This document shows, piece after piece, positions 1 to 7,931 of a stretch of 33,804 nucleotides of DNA. The DNA comes from Flavobacteriales bacterium (lineage in GTDB: Bacteria; Bacteroidota; Bacteroidia; Flavobacteriales_D; Parvicellaceae): positions 1-33,804 of the forward strand of contig JAQWSL010000024.1 of assembly GCA_029243225.1 (NCBI GenBank). Reading direction: 5' to 3'. Under the pieces are notes generated by a model. That model made no database searches. It saw only the letters and a program-made list of their open reading frames with translations, and was not told the DNA's origin. How positions within the stretch are numbered: position 1 is the stretch's first letter; every line of letters begins with the position of its first letter. Both the position numbers and the translations under genes were made by a program.

Positions 1-457
1 GGTAGTCTAGGCGAATACTTTCTTCATATTCTCTACCTCTTTTTTGAATGTTTTGAACTAATTTGGGTACGCTTGCTCTTAAATATATAAGTAAGTCTGG
101 TGCTGAAATAAATGATTCAAGTAGATTAAATAAGCTAAAGTAATTTTCAAAATCTCTAGAAGTCATTAGTCCCATAGAATGAAGATTGGGGGCGAAAATA
201 AAAGCGTCTTCATTTATGGTTCTATCTTGAATTACGTTTTTAGTATTTTGTCTAATGTCTTGAATTTGAGTAAACCTACTATTCAAATAATATATTTGAA
301 GGTTAAATGACCAACGTTGCATTTCATCATAGAAATCTAACAAATAAGGATTCTCATCAACATCTTCAAAATGTGTGTCCCAGCCATAATGTTTGGCCAG
401 TAATGTAGTAAGTGTGGTCTTACCTGCTCCAATATTTCCTGCTACTGCAATATGCAT
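1..457 (-). CDS. Deoxynucleoside kinase, 3' end outside the window
   Basis: Phosphorylates deoxynucleosides to monophosphates for dNTP salvage in the cytoplasm. The reading frame starts at ATG 455-457 and is open to base 1, so about 152 residues are visible and the C-terminus is missing. The P-loop GNIGAGKT sits at residues 7-14. A glutamate-aspartate pair (FEDVDENP) follows at about 30-37, then the QDRTINED segment where the family has its D/E-R-S type motif, and later the lid-like KRGREYEES, rich in arginine. The fold and motifs fit the dNK/dGK/dCK family; substrate preference cannot be read from this. A possible -7/-33 pair (minus-strand TACTTTAG, with TTG 22 bp further upstream) lies at 480-512 but has one mismatch. 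A second, divergent paralogue lies at 8408-9058. Confidence 0.9.
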   Translation of the reverse strand, partial: MHIAVAGNIGAGKTTLTTLLAKHYGWDTHFEDVDENPYLLDFYDEMQRWSFNLQIYYLNSRFTQIQDIRQNTKNVIQDRTINEDAFIFAPNLHSMGLMTSRDFENYFSLFNLLESFISAPDLLIYLRASVPKLVQNIQKRGREYEESIRLDY

Positions 458-555
458 AATGATGACTTTTAAAGAAGTTCTAAAGTAGATAAAATCAATA
501 AATGAACCTCAATTTTGTTAATAACTTTCGACTATTTTATTCTGATAATTATTGT

Positions 556-1377
556 TTAAGGGGACGCTTCAATAAGAACGTCAAATGTAACAGCATCTTC
601 ATTTAATGCTATAAATGAATTTTTAAATTTTTTAACAGCTAAGTATTTTTTTGGAAAATTAAGATGAATTTCTTCGTGAGATATAGAGTTGTAAGAGCAT
701 AAGGTGCTTTCATTGCATACAATTAAATACTCTTCATTTATTTGAAGATTTTTAGCTTCTTTAATGTTTAAAGATTGAAGATAGCTGCAGTATAAATCAA
801 AAATAAGAACGCCATCATTTTTTGTTCCCATATATAGTCTTCCGTTTTTTTCTATTAAGCAATTAGGTAGAAGATTTTCTTTATTAAGTAATACAGCAAG
901 ATTACCAGATTCTTGAATTACTTCCAGTTTGGTGTTTACTTTCACAATTTGTTTAAAATCTAAATCATATAACCAAACCCCATTATCTAAATTACTGTTA
1001 GCGATTGTTTGGGTGTTATAAAGGTTAAGTTCAGCAAGGTTAATGAAATTGTCTTGAGCCGATAAAGTATTGTCGAGAACTACAATTTTAGATTGTTCTT
1101 TATAAAAAACTAGCGGTCTAAGAGAATTATTTACATCAAGTTCAGTAATTGTTCCATAGGTCATGTTACTGTACCTGTATAAAATAATTCCTTTAGGGCT
1201 GACTTTTATGATTTCATTTTTATTGACACAATAAATATTACCAATTTGATCAACTTCAAAAAAATCTACGTTTGCTGAGAATGAAAAACTTCTTACCACA
1301 TCAAATGAGTGTTGTGAATAAGATAACGAGACTATAAAAGCAAAAACAAGTATTAATGGTACTTTAAATAAGGTCAT
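556..1377 (-). CDS. Secreted hypothetical protein, probable beta-propeller
   Basis: 273 residues with a clear signal peptide (hydrophobic residues about 4-19, cleavage near SYSQ at 19-22), so it should reach the periplasm or outer membrane. The mature part consists of short beta-strand-like repeats with phrases such as NGVWLYDL and NGRLYMGTKNDGVLIFD, typical of propeller blades. No catalytic motif is visible. It overlaps the end of the upstream GH3 gene by 14 bp, so the two are probably translated together. From memory, a protein of this shape beside GH3 recurs in flavobacteria, which would suggest a shared function, but no function is known to me. Name only as a conserved-looking secreted protein. 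Confidence 0.75.
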   Translation of the reverse strand: MTLFKVPLILVFAFIVSLSYSQHSFDVVRSFSFSANVDFFEVDQIGNIYCVNKNEIIKVSPKGIILYRYSNMTYGTITELDVNNSLRPLVFYKEQSKIVVLDNTLSAQDNFINLAELNLYNTQTIANSNLDNGVWLYDLDFKQIVKVNTKLEVIQESGNLAVLLNKENLLPNCLIEKNGRLYMGTKNDGVLIFDLYCSYLQSLNIKEAKNLQINEEYLIVCNESTLCSYNSISHEEIHLNFPKKYLAVKKFKNSFIALNEDAVTFDVLIEASP

Positions 1378-2896
1378 TGTTTTGAAGTATGTTTTCTATT
1401 AAATTTCTGTTATTTGACAACCTTGGAATTTTATGCTGCCCCCCTAATTTACCATTATTTTTCAACCAATCATAAAACGTATTTTTAGGCATGCATTGTA
1501 TTATTGGGAGTGACATATTTAAATCGCCTTTTCTTTTAGCCTTATAATCAGAATTTATTTTTTTGAGTTCGTTGTCTAATATATTGGTGAAATAAGCCAT
1601 ATTTGAAGGAGCTTTTTTAAACTCAATTAGCCATTGATGAGTTCCTTTTTTTCCGTTTTCCATGTAAATAGGTCCTGCTGTATAGTCAACAACTTCTGTT
1701 TCGGTTAAAGAAGATGCATGTGCAATTGCTTTTTCTGCATTCTCAATAATTAGTTCTTCTCCAAAAGCATTAATAAAGTTCTTAACTCTTCCAGTTACAG
1801 AAAATCTAAAAGGAAATTTACTCGTAAATTTTATAGTGTCTCCGATTGAATACCGCCATAATCCTGCATTTGATGAAATAACAAGCGCATAATGTTTATG
1901 CAATTCAATTTCTTCTATTAAATAGGTTTTAGGATGAGACTCATTTAAATTTTCTATTGGAATAAACTCAAAAAACATTCCATAGTCAAGCATCATAAGC
2001 ATACTATCAGATGAGATTTCATCTTGTATTCCAAAAAAACCTTCACTAGCATTGTAAGTTTGAACATAATTCATATTTGGACTATGTATCAAATTGGTAA
2101 ATTGTTTTTTGTAAGGATTAAAGTCTACGCCACCGTGCATATATAGCTCTAAATTTGGCCATATATCTTTTATGGTTTTGCCGCTTGAGTTTTCTATAAT
2201 TTTATTTAGTAAAACTAATGTCCAAGAAGGTACTCCAGCCAATATATATACATCTTCATTAATTGTAGTTTTGGCCATTTCATCAATTTTCTTTTCCCAA
2301 TTAGATTGAAGGGTGATTTGTTTCTTTGGAGTCCGTCTCCATTCACACCACCAAGGAAGATTTTCTACAATTATTGCTGATAGATCTCCTATATAAGAAT
2401 CTTTACTGAAATAATTTAGTTGAGAACTTCCCCCAAGAATTAGATGTTTTCCTTTAAAGAGTTTTGTCTTAGGATGATTGTTGTAGTACAATGCTAATAG
2501 ATCTTTCCCTCCCTTATAATGGCATTCTTCAAGAGATTCTTTACTAACAGGAATAAATTTGCTTTTCCCTGTTGTAGTTCCTGATGATTTAGCAAACCAT
2601 TTTATTTCAGTAGGCCAAAGAAGATTTTGCTCTCCTTTTTTAAGCCTGTTTATGTAGGGCTCAAAATCTACATAGGTGTTTATCGGAACTCTATTTCTGT
2701 ACTGATCAATTGTATTTATTGATGAAAAATCATATTTAAGGCCAAATTCTGTTTTCTGAGCTTTACCTAAAAGTTTAAATAATGTTTCATGTTGAACTTC
2801 AGAGGGATATTTCCTAAAGAGATCAATTTGATGTATTCTTTTCTTGATGTACCAAGAAAAGATGGAATTAAAAGGGTGTTTAATCTTGTTAGCCAT
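1364..2896 (-). CDS. GH3 auxin-responsive promoter family protein (acyl-amido synthetase-like)
   Basis: 510 residues. The family belongs to the ANL adenylating superfamily; plant members adenylate a carboxylic acid and join it to an amino acid. The ATP-binding loop appears as KSSGTTTGKSKFIP around residue 105, followed by the middle motif TYNASEGFFGIQ near 280 and the hinge region GLWRYSIGD / VTGRVKNFINAFGEELI around 345-380. The C-terminal domain includes HQWLIEF and ends near GGQHKIPRLSN. These are the expected signature blocks, so an adenylate-forming, acid-conjugating enzyme is likely, although the bacterial substrate is unknown. It lies downstream of a 32-residue membrane peptide and overlaps the next gene by 14 bp, suggesting one transcript. 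Confidence 0.9.
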   Translation of the reverse strand: MANKIKHPFNSIFSWYIKKRIHQIDLFRKYPSEVQHETLFKLLGKAQKTEFGLKYDFSSINTIDQYRNRVPINTYVDFEPYINRLKKGEQNLLWPTEIKWFAKSSGTTTGKSKFIPVSKESLEECHYKGGKDLLALYYNNHPKTKLFKGKHLILGGSSQLNYFSKDSYIGDLSAIIVENLPWWCEWRRTPKKQITLQSNWEKKIDEMAKTTINEDVYILAGVPSWTLVLLNKIIENSSGKTIKDIWPNLELYMHGGVDFNPYKKQFTNLIHSPNMNYVQTYNASEGFFGIQDEISSDSMLMMLDYGMFFEFIPIENLNESHPKTYLIEEIELHKHYALVISSNAGLWRYSIGDTIKFTSKFPFRFSVTGRVKNFINAFGEELIIENAEKAIAHASSLTETEVVDYTAGPIYMENGKKGTHQWLIEFKKAPSNMAYFTNILDNELKKINSDYKAKRKGDLNMSLPIIQCMPKNTFYDWLKNNGKLGGQHKIPRLSNNRNLIENILQNNDLI

Positions 2897-2930
2897 AAAC
2901 TAAAAGAATATCCCTTAAAGTTAATTGGAT

Positions 2931-3029
2931 TTATCCAAATAACACTAAGCCGAAAATTACAATTAAGGCAATGGAAACATATACGTAACCAATTATACCA
3001 GTACTTCCGTGAAAATTTTTGTCAGACAT
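2931..3029 (-). CDS. Small single-pass membrane protein, 32 residues
   Basis: Too short for usual ORF cut-offs. It runs from ATG 3027-3029 to TAA 2931-2933. A short charged N-terminus (MSDKNFHGSTG) is followed by one hydrophobic helix of about 20 residues (IIGYVYVSIALIVIFGLVLF) ending in glycine at the stop. The organisation (polar head, one membrane span, then a stop) and a -7 box (TAACTTTG at 3045-3052, minus strand) just upstream argue that it is translated. It sits 34 bp ahead of the GH3 gene on the same strand. I do not recognise a family. It could be chance, but the charge and hydrophobicity pattern is gene-like. Confidence 0.5.
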   Translation of the reverse strand: MSDKNFHGSTGIIGYVYVSIALIVIFGLVLFG

Positions 3030-3044
3030 CTTGTAAATTTTATA

Positions 3045-3052
3045 CAAAGTTA
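3045..3052 (-). promoter_or_regulatory. Bacteroidota -7 promoter box before the small membrane ORF and GH3
   Basis: Minus strand reads TAACTTTG, an exact match to the Bacteroidota consensus TAnnTTTG. Expected transcription start is about 3038-3040, roughly ten bases before ATG 3029. The nearest upstream TTG (3080-3082) is 27 bp away instead of the usual 19-21, so the -33 element is poor. Confidence 0.45.
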
Positions 3053-3102
3053 AATATAAAAATTAATAAAATAAAAGTTCAATCTATTTAAAAAGTAAAT
3101 TT

Positions 3103-3345
3103 TCATTGACAACATTCACCAGGAGAATATGTTGTAATGCCACTAATTGTTGCATAACACGAGTTTGAGTATGTAGTGCCATTACATCCACATACAGGAT
3201 CCCATTGTTCAGTACAGTAATAATTAGTGTCTATAATTGATGAATCTACACAGTTAGTCGCGTGAGTAATTTCACCACAGTTATTTGGTTTTGAACAGCC
3301 TATGCTTAAAAGTGATAATAAAAAAGTGTAAATAATTAATCTCAT
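3103..3345 (-). CDS. Kazal-type serine protease inhibitor lipoprotein
   Basis: 80 residues. The N-terminus is a short signal peptide ending LLSIGC with Cys17 as the likely lipid-modified residue (the -3 position is Ser, so the lipobox is imperfect). After a linker with Cys23 and Cys32 comes a Kazal core at about 44-78: Cys44, the motif DPVCGCNGTTYSNSC (Cys52, Cys54, Cys63) and Cys78. This is the non-classical spacing PVCGC(D/N)GxTY found in bacterial and invertebrate Kazal domains, which insert a loop into the active site of serine proteases. It lies 10 bp downstream of the Kunitz-domain gene on the same strand, so the two inhibitors are probably made together. It is predicted to be held in a membrane by lipid, facing the periplasm or the cell surface. 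Confidence 0.85.
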   Translation of the reverse strand: MRLIIYTFLLSLLSIGCSKPNNCGEITHATNCVDSSIIDTNYYCTEQWDPVCGCNGTTYSNSCYATISGITTYSPGECCQ

Positions 3346-3355
3346 AAGATTAATT

Positions 3356-4558
3356 CTAACGCTTAATTATTTTAGAAATTATAAATCCGCTGTTGGTTTT
3401 AATTTCCAGGATGTATAGTCCAGCAGCATTATTAATATTCACAGGAATAGCTTTCACATTTATATAAGAGGTTTTTGAAATTAAACTTCCAGATATTGAT
3501 TTAATTGTAAGAGTAACATAGTCTTGCTTAGAATTAAAATCAATTGAAAACGCCCCATTAGAGGGGTTAGGGTAAATAGTAGGATTATTATCCTCTAATC
3601 CTCCATAGACTCCAACATTGTTAACAGACTCACAAATTGAAGTGTCAGCACAATTGTTAGTCGTTATTTCAACAGCATAGCTTCCATTGTTAAAGGCTGT
3701 AAAAGATTGATTTGTTTCTCCATTGATTGGAGCGAAATTATTGTCACAATCTAACCATTGGTATGTTGCTCCAGAAAGATTTGCCGATAAAGTAGGTGAA
3801 TTGTTTGTTATGCCATTATCAATAACAAATTTAACTATGGCTTCATCCATTTTAGTGCCATAATGTCCTGCCCAAAACTCTACATCTTTCCCTCCAGATT
3901 CAAAGTAAATGTATCTCAATCCCGAACCATAATTAGTAAAAGTGTGACTTGAGGTTTTCCATGACGTATCTGAGATTAAGGGGGAGGATTGGCTTCCGTC
4001 ATCAAATGAAGTAATAATGTTTCCAAGAGAATCTCTTAATTCCACATGTAAATAATATTCATCACTGTAATTTACAGCATGACCTGTATATAGCTCTTGA
4101 ACATATAGTGTAGGTTCCAAGTCTAGGTAACTTGACGATAATCCAAGCCCTATTAAATCTATTGTTTGATTTTTTGTAGACCATGCGTATGATGAAACAA
4201 ATGATTGAGACCCAAAAGAACTTCCTTGTGTTACCCAATCTGATCCGGAACCAGTAGAAAAATTCCAATCTACCAACCCATCTTCTGCACCAGGGTTTTC
4301 AAGCAAATTAGAGCAAACATCAATTGAATTGCCACTACCTGAACAACTATTTTGGCAATCGATAAGGGTTTCAAAAGGAACTACTCCTGCACACCCTCCC
4401 CAAGTAAAAGTTTCACATTGTTGGGAAGTTTGATTGTAAAAGTATTTTGGAAATAACCCAAAACAAGGTCCTGGGTCAGGAATTAGATAGCAAGAAGAAT
4501 CTAGCTGTGCATTAAATAAAAGGGGAATAAATAATGAAATTAGGGTAAGATTTTTCAT
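3356..4558 (-). CDS. T9SS-secreted protein with Kunitz/BPTI and F-box-associated (FBA)-like domains
   Basis: 400 residues, in order: signal peptide (1-18, ending FNAQ); Kunitz/BPTI domain (23-72) with Cys23, 32, 48, 56, 68, 72, spacing 8-15-7-11-3 (classic 8-15-7-12-3) and GPC-Phe33 at the P1 site, suggesting a chymotrypsin-like target; an FBA-like domain (about 83-243) starting NLLENPGAEDGL, then W98, the block QTIDL at 131-135, LDLEPTLYV, SSHTFTNYGSGLRY at 203-216 and GGKDVEFWAGHYG at 222-234; an Ig-like module common in marine Bacteroidota (about 250-315, ATYQWLDCDN); and a type A T9SS C-terminal signal (about 325-400, starting near YPNPSNGAFSID). The FBA call rests on recognition of the animal FBXO2/FBXO6 sugar-binding domain, where an aromatic-Trp pair contacts N-glycan; Phe228-Trp229 occupy that place. 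Expected product: a cell-surface or released protease inhibitor that may bind glycoprotein. Confidence 0.85.
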   Translation of the reverse strand: MKNLTLISLFIPLLFNAQLDSSCYLIPDPGPCFGLFPKYFYNQTSQQCETFTWGGCAGVVPFETLIDCQNSCSGSGNSIDVCSNLLENPGAEDGLVDWNFSTGSGSDWVTQGSSFGSQSFVSSYAWSTKNQTIDLIGLGLSSSYLDLEPTLYVQELYTGHAVNYSDEYYLHVELRDSLGNIITSFDDGSQSSPLISDTSWKTSSHTFTNYGSGLRYIYFESGGKDVEFWAGHYGTKMDEAIVKFVIDNGITNNSPTLSANLSGATYQWLDCDNNFAPINGETNQSFTAFNNGSYAVEITTNNCADTSICESVNNVGVYGGLEDNNPTIYPNPSNGAFSIDFNSKQDYVTLTIKSISGSLISKTSYINVKAIPVNINNAAGLYILEIKTNSGFIISKIIKR

Positions 4559-4671
4559 AAGGGATTTATATGTTTATATAAATATAATAAATCCTGTTAA
4601 AACCTTATTTTGAACAAAAAATATTTTATTTATCTTAAGTACCGGAAATATCTTATAAAAACTTAACTAAC

Positions 4672-4679
4672 CAAAGATA
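4672..4679 (-). promoter_or_regulatory. Possible -7 box for the Kunitz/Kazal inhibitor operon
   Basis: Minus strand reads TATCTTTG, an exact TAnnTTTG match within the 137-bp divergent gap. No TTG lies at the expected distance, and the leader to ATG 4558 would be about 105 bases. Tentative. Confidence 0.3.
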
Positions 4680-4695
4680 AAGTGATAGTTGTAAA

Positions 4696-5943
4696 ATGAA
4701 ACGATACTTAATATTCTTCATGACATTTAGTTTTATTTTAAGTATAGGTCTTTTCTTAAGCCTCCATCTTGATTTGTCGAGACAACTCATTAAAAGCGTT
4801 TACTATGGTGAAAGCAAATATTGCTTCGAAGTGATATCACAAACTTTTAATAATTCCTATCATAAGCCAGATTTGAAAATTAAAATAGAAATTGCTCCAA
4901 AAGATTTCGAAACGCTTAATAAACATAGGAATAGTGCTTATTTAAAAAACTCAATAAATAAGCAAGAAAAGGAATCCGTTTTCGTTCTGCTAAATGATTC
5001 TATAAAAGGAAAAATCAGACTAAAAGGAAATAAAAATGATCATCGAATTGAGAATGAAGAGTCATATAAAATAAATTTAGCAAAAGGGTTAACTATAATG
5101 GGATGTGAAGAGTTTTGTCTTCTAAAGCCAGAAAGGAGAGGTGCTGTTTCTGAATTTTTTATGCACAAATTATTGAAAAGAGAAGGCTTTATTACCATTG
5201 AATATAAATTTATTAATCTACAATTAAATGACCATGCTGTTTCTACTTATTCTATTGAGGAGGGTTTTAATGATACGCTATTAGTGAAAAACAATAGGGA
5301 GGTTGGTCCAATTGTAAAGCTAGATGATGACCAGTTCTTTTCAGAAAAAACCAACATGGCTAAGAAAGAATACCCTTCTAAAGCTGATATAAATTGCACT
5401 AATAAAAAAGGTAAAACAGCTATTGAAATTGAAACTGCTAAGACTCTTTTGGCAGACTTTTGCAACTACAAGAAATCGGCATCAGAAGTATTCGATGTCG
5501 ATAAAATGGGGAGCTATTTTGCAATAATGGATTTGTTAGGCAACACACATTCTATTATTTGGTATAATATTCGTTTTTATTATGATAATATTCGAGGTTT
5601 GCTAGAACCTATTGGTTATGATGGTAACGTTCATGATAATATTCAAAGCACTTTATATGCTAAGTGGCAATTAAAAACATATCCTCTTGCTAGTCATGTT
5701 TGGATTGACAACTTTTTTCAGGATCCAAAATTTGTTGAAGCTTATTTCAATGCTTTAAAGAGAATTTCTGCAAGTGGATATTTAGAAAGTTTTGTTGAGA
5801 AAAACAAAAGAGAGCTTATATCATATACGCAGATTATTCAAACTGATAATAGGTATTACTTATTTTATGATTACAAGTATTTTGTTAATCGCGATCTCAT
5901 TGTGAGAGAGTTAAAGAAATTTGGGAAGCATGAAAATTTCTAG
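4696..5943 (+). CDS. CotH kinase-like protein, membrane-anchored
   Basis: 415 residues. An N-terminal hydrophobic stretch (about 4-24) acts as signal or anchor. The rest resembles the CotH family of atypical protein kinases: an early strand motif IKGKIRLKGNKNDH (about 104-117) followed by SYKINL, and the later core LLGNTHSIIWYNIRFYY then LLEPIGYDGN (about 280-315), where the family has its Asn and metal-binding Asp. CotH proteins phosphorylate secreted or coat proteins in Bacillus; in Bacteroidota they are found as exported proteins of unknown target. The identity rests on motif likeness, not on a full alignment. It is divergently oriented from the Kunitz gene, and ends 50 bp from the convergent sppA. 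Confidence 0.6.
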   Translation: MKRYLIFFMTFSFILSIGLFLSLHLDLSRQLIKSVYYGESKYCFEVISQTFNNSYHKPDLKIKIEIAPKDFETLNKHRNSAYLKNSINKQEKESVFVLLNDSIKGKIRLKGNKNDHRIENEESYKINLAKGLTIMGCEEFCLLKPERRGAVSEFFMHKLLKREGFITIEYKFINLQLNDHAVSTYSIEEGFNDTLLVKNNREVGPIVKLDDDQFFSEKTNMAKKEYPSKADINCTNKKGKTAIEIETAKTLLADFCNYKKSASEVFDVDKMGSYFAIMDLLGNTHSIIWYNIRFYYDNIRGLLEPIGYDGNVHDNIQSTLYAKWQLKTYPLASHVWIDNFFQDPKFVEAYFNALKRISASGYLESFVEKNKRELISYTQIIQTDNRYYLFYDYKYFVNRDLIVRELKKFGKHENF

Positions 5944-5993
5944 TCATTAAAAGATTTAATTAGTCTAAAACAAAATCTTCTACATCTTTTTTA

Positions 5994-7793
5994 TTACTCT
6001 ATAACAAAACTATAAGGAAACCTTGCTTGAATTCTGTCAGAAGTTTTATAATTGTTTAAGAATTCTATCTGTTTGCTAATATTAGTATAAATAGGATTAT
6101 TTGTGGTTTTAATACTAGTTTCTTGATCATTAAACATTTCAATAAGCTCTAAGAATTCATCTGATTTATACTCAGGAAGAGTTTTGGTTTTTATTTCACT
6201 TTTTTCAATCCCTGCTTTTTTAGCAGCATAACCAATAGCATCTTCAATTCCACCCATTTCATCAACCAAACCAATTCTTAAAGCATCTGTCCCAGACCAA
6301 ACTCTTCCTTGTCCAATCTCGTCAACATCTTCAACCTTAAGTCCATCTCTGCCTTTTGCAACTTTAGAAATAAAATCATTGTAGATGTCATCAACTTCTT
6401 TTTGAATTATTGTTTTTTCTTTTTCACTTAGTGCTTTAGATAAAGATAAAACAGAGTGGCTGTTAGTTTCTGCTCGATCAAATGTTATCCCAAGTTTGTC
6501 TTCCATCATAGGGCCAATATTGGGGATCATACCAAAAACTCCAATTGATCCCGTAATTGTATTGGGTTGTGAGAAAATTCTATCAGCAGCACAAGAAATG
6601 TAATACCCTCCGGAGGCAGCAAGGTCTCCCATAGAAACTATTACAGGTTTGGCCTCCTTAGCTAATATAACTTCTCTCCATATAACATCAGAGGCTAAAG
6701 CGCTTCCTCCAGGAGAATTAACTCGTAACACAATTGCTTTAATATCTTCATCTAGTCGAGCCTCTCTAACAGCTCCTGCGATTTTATCGGACCCAATTTG
6801 CGTTCTTTTACCTTCTCCACTTACAATGTCTCCTACAGCATAAACAACTGCAATATTCCCAGTTTCACTAAGCTCGCTAAATTTAAGTTTTTTGAGTCTA
6901 GATTTTGAAGAACAATATTTACTAAAAGGGACTAAATTCAGCTCTTCATCTTCAGGTGTTTGGGTTTCTTTTTTTAAAATACTGAAAAGTTCATCTTCAT
7001 ATAATAGTTTATCAACAAGTTGGTAATCAACTGAAGATTTTGCATTTCTAACATAAACAGAATCTGCTATTTCATTCATTTCTTCTAATGATATGTTTCT
7101 AGAAGCTTTAATGTTTGTGAGCATATTGCTCCAAATAGAATTTAATAAAAGCATTATTTGTTCTCTGTTCGCATCACTCATTTGCTTATAAATGAATGGT
7201 TCAACAGCACTTTTGAATTTATTATTTGATCCTCTTATTATTTGCATTTCAACACCTAATTTGTCCAAGGATCCTTTAAAGAACATTAGTTCAGTTCCTA
7301 AACCTCTGAAGTCTAACATACCTGTTGGGTATAGATAAATCTCATCGGCAACTGATGAAAGGTAGTAAGCTCCTTGACTGTAAGTCTCAGAGTAAGAATA
7401 AATGAATTTCCCAGAGTTTTCTTTAAAATCTAACAAAGAATTTCTTATTTCTTCTAAAGATGCTATTCCTGATGAGATATTGTCAATGTTTAATAAAATC
7501 CCTTTAATATTATCATCAGCTGAAGCTTCTTTTAAACCATTTTTAAGTTCTTTAATACCTAGCTGTTTTTTTATTAATTCTGGAGAGTTTGGATCAAAGT
7601 CTGCAAAGGATACTTCCGAAATAGTTTCATCTAATTTTATGTGCAATATTCCATTCTCATTTACTTTAAAAGGTTTTTTATCAAAACTGGAGGTAATTCC
7701 GATTACGATGCTAAAAAAAATAATAATAAGGGTAGTTCCGATTGCCAGACTTGACAAAGAGGATGCCCAGAAAGTTCTCCAAAATGGTTTCAT
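5994..7793 (-). CDS. sppA: Signal peptide peptidase SppA, 67-kDa type
   Basis: 599 residues, close to the usual long form of SppA. An N-terminal membrane helix (about 15-33) anchors it with the protease on the periplasmic side. Two tandem ClpP-like halves are present. The catalytic Lys194 is in NKFKSAVEPF of the first half, and nucleophile Ser394 in GDLAASGGYYIS of the second half, matching E. coli K209 and S409; NSPGGS at 359-364 supports the oxyanion region, and TGSIGVFG follows. It digests leftover signal peptides in the membrane. A -7 box (TATTTTTG, minus strand, 7814-7821) lies just upstream. It stands alone as a transcript, divergent from folK. Confidence 0.95.
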   Translation of the reverse strand: MKPFWRTFWASSLSSLAIGTTLIIIFFSIVIGITSSFDKKPFKVNENGILHIKLDETISEVSFADFDPNSPELIKKQLGIKELKNGLKEASADDNIKGILLNIDNISSGIASLEEIRNSLLDFKENSGKFIYSYSETYSQGAYYLSSVADEIYLYPTGMLDFRGLGTELMFFKGSLDKLGVEMQIIRGSNNKFKSAVEPFIYKQMSDANREQIMLLLNSIWSNMLTNIKASRNISLEEMNEIADSVYVRNAKSSVDYQLVDKLLYEDELFSILKKETQTPEDEELNLVPFSKYCSSKSRLKKLKFSELSETGNIAVVYAVGDIVSGEGKRTQIGSDKIAGAVREARLDEDIKAIVLRVNSPGGSALASDVIWREVILAKEAKPVIVSMGDLAASGGYYISCAADRIFSQPNTITGSIGVFGMIPNIGPMMEDKLGITFDRAETNSHSVLSLSKALSEKEKTIIQKEVDDIYNDFISKVAKGRDGLKVEDVDEIGQGRVWSGTDALRIGLVDEMGGIEDAIGYAAKKAGIEKSEIKTKTLPEYKSDEFLELIEMFNDQETSIKTTNNPIYTNISKQIEFLNNYKTSDRIQARFPYSFVIE

Positions 7794-7813
7794 AGTTGTA
7801 AATTTTATTTAAA

Positions 7814-7821
7814 CAAAAATA
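7814..7821 (-). promoter_or_regulatory. -7 promoter box of sppA
   Basis: Minus strand TATTTTTG fits TAnnTTTG. The expected start is near 7807, about 14 bases before ATG 7793. No TTG at the 19-21 bp distance. Confidence 0.4.
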
Positions 7822-7931
7822 GAATTGTTTGATAATTTATTTACGCATCTTACATAGATGGCAATTATTTTGGGATAAAAGCTAATAATCTATTATGACT
7901 TAACTTTAGTATAAAAAATTAGATTTGTGTT

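Noticed and set aside
2789-3091. 100-codon open frame on the plus strand
   Set aside because: Overlaps the 5' end of GH3 and the 32-residue membrane ORF; composition has no domain features.
5951-5979. Inverted repeat AAGATTT / AAATCTT between the CotH-like gene and sppA
   Set aside because: AT-only stem with a long loop and no T-run right after it; too weak to call a terminator.
7402-7812. 136-codon open frame on the plus strand
   Set aside because: Overlaps the start of sppA on the other strand, and the sppA frame carries the catalytic motifs and full length.
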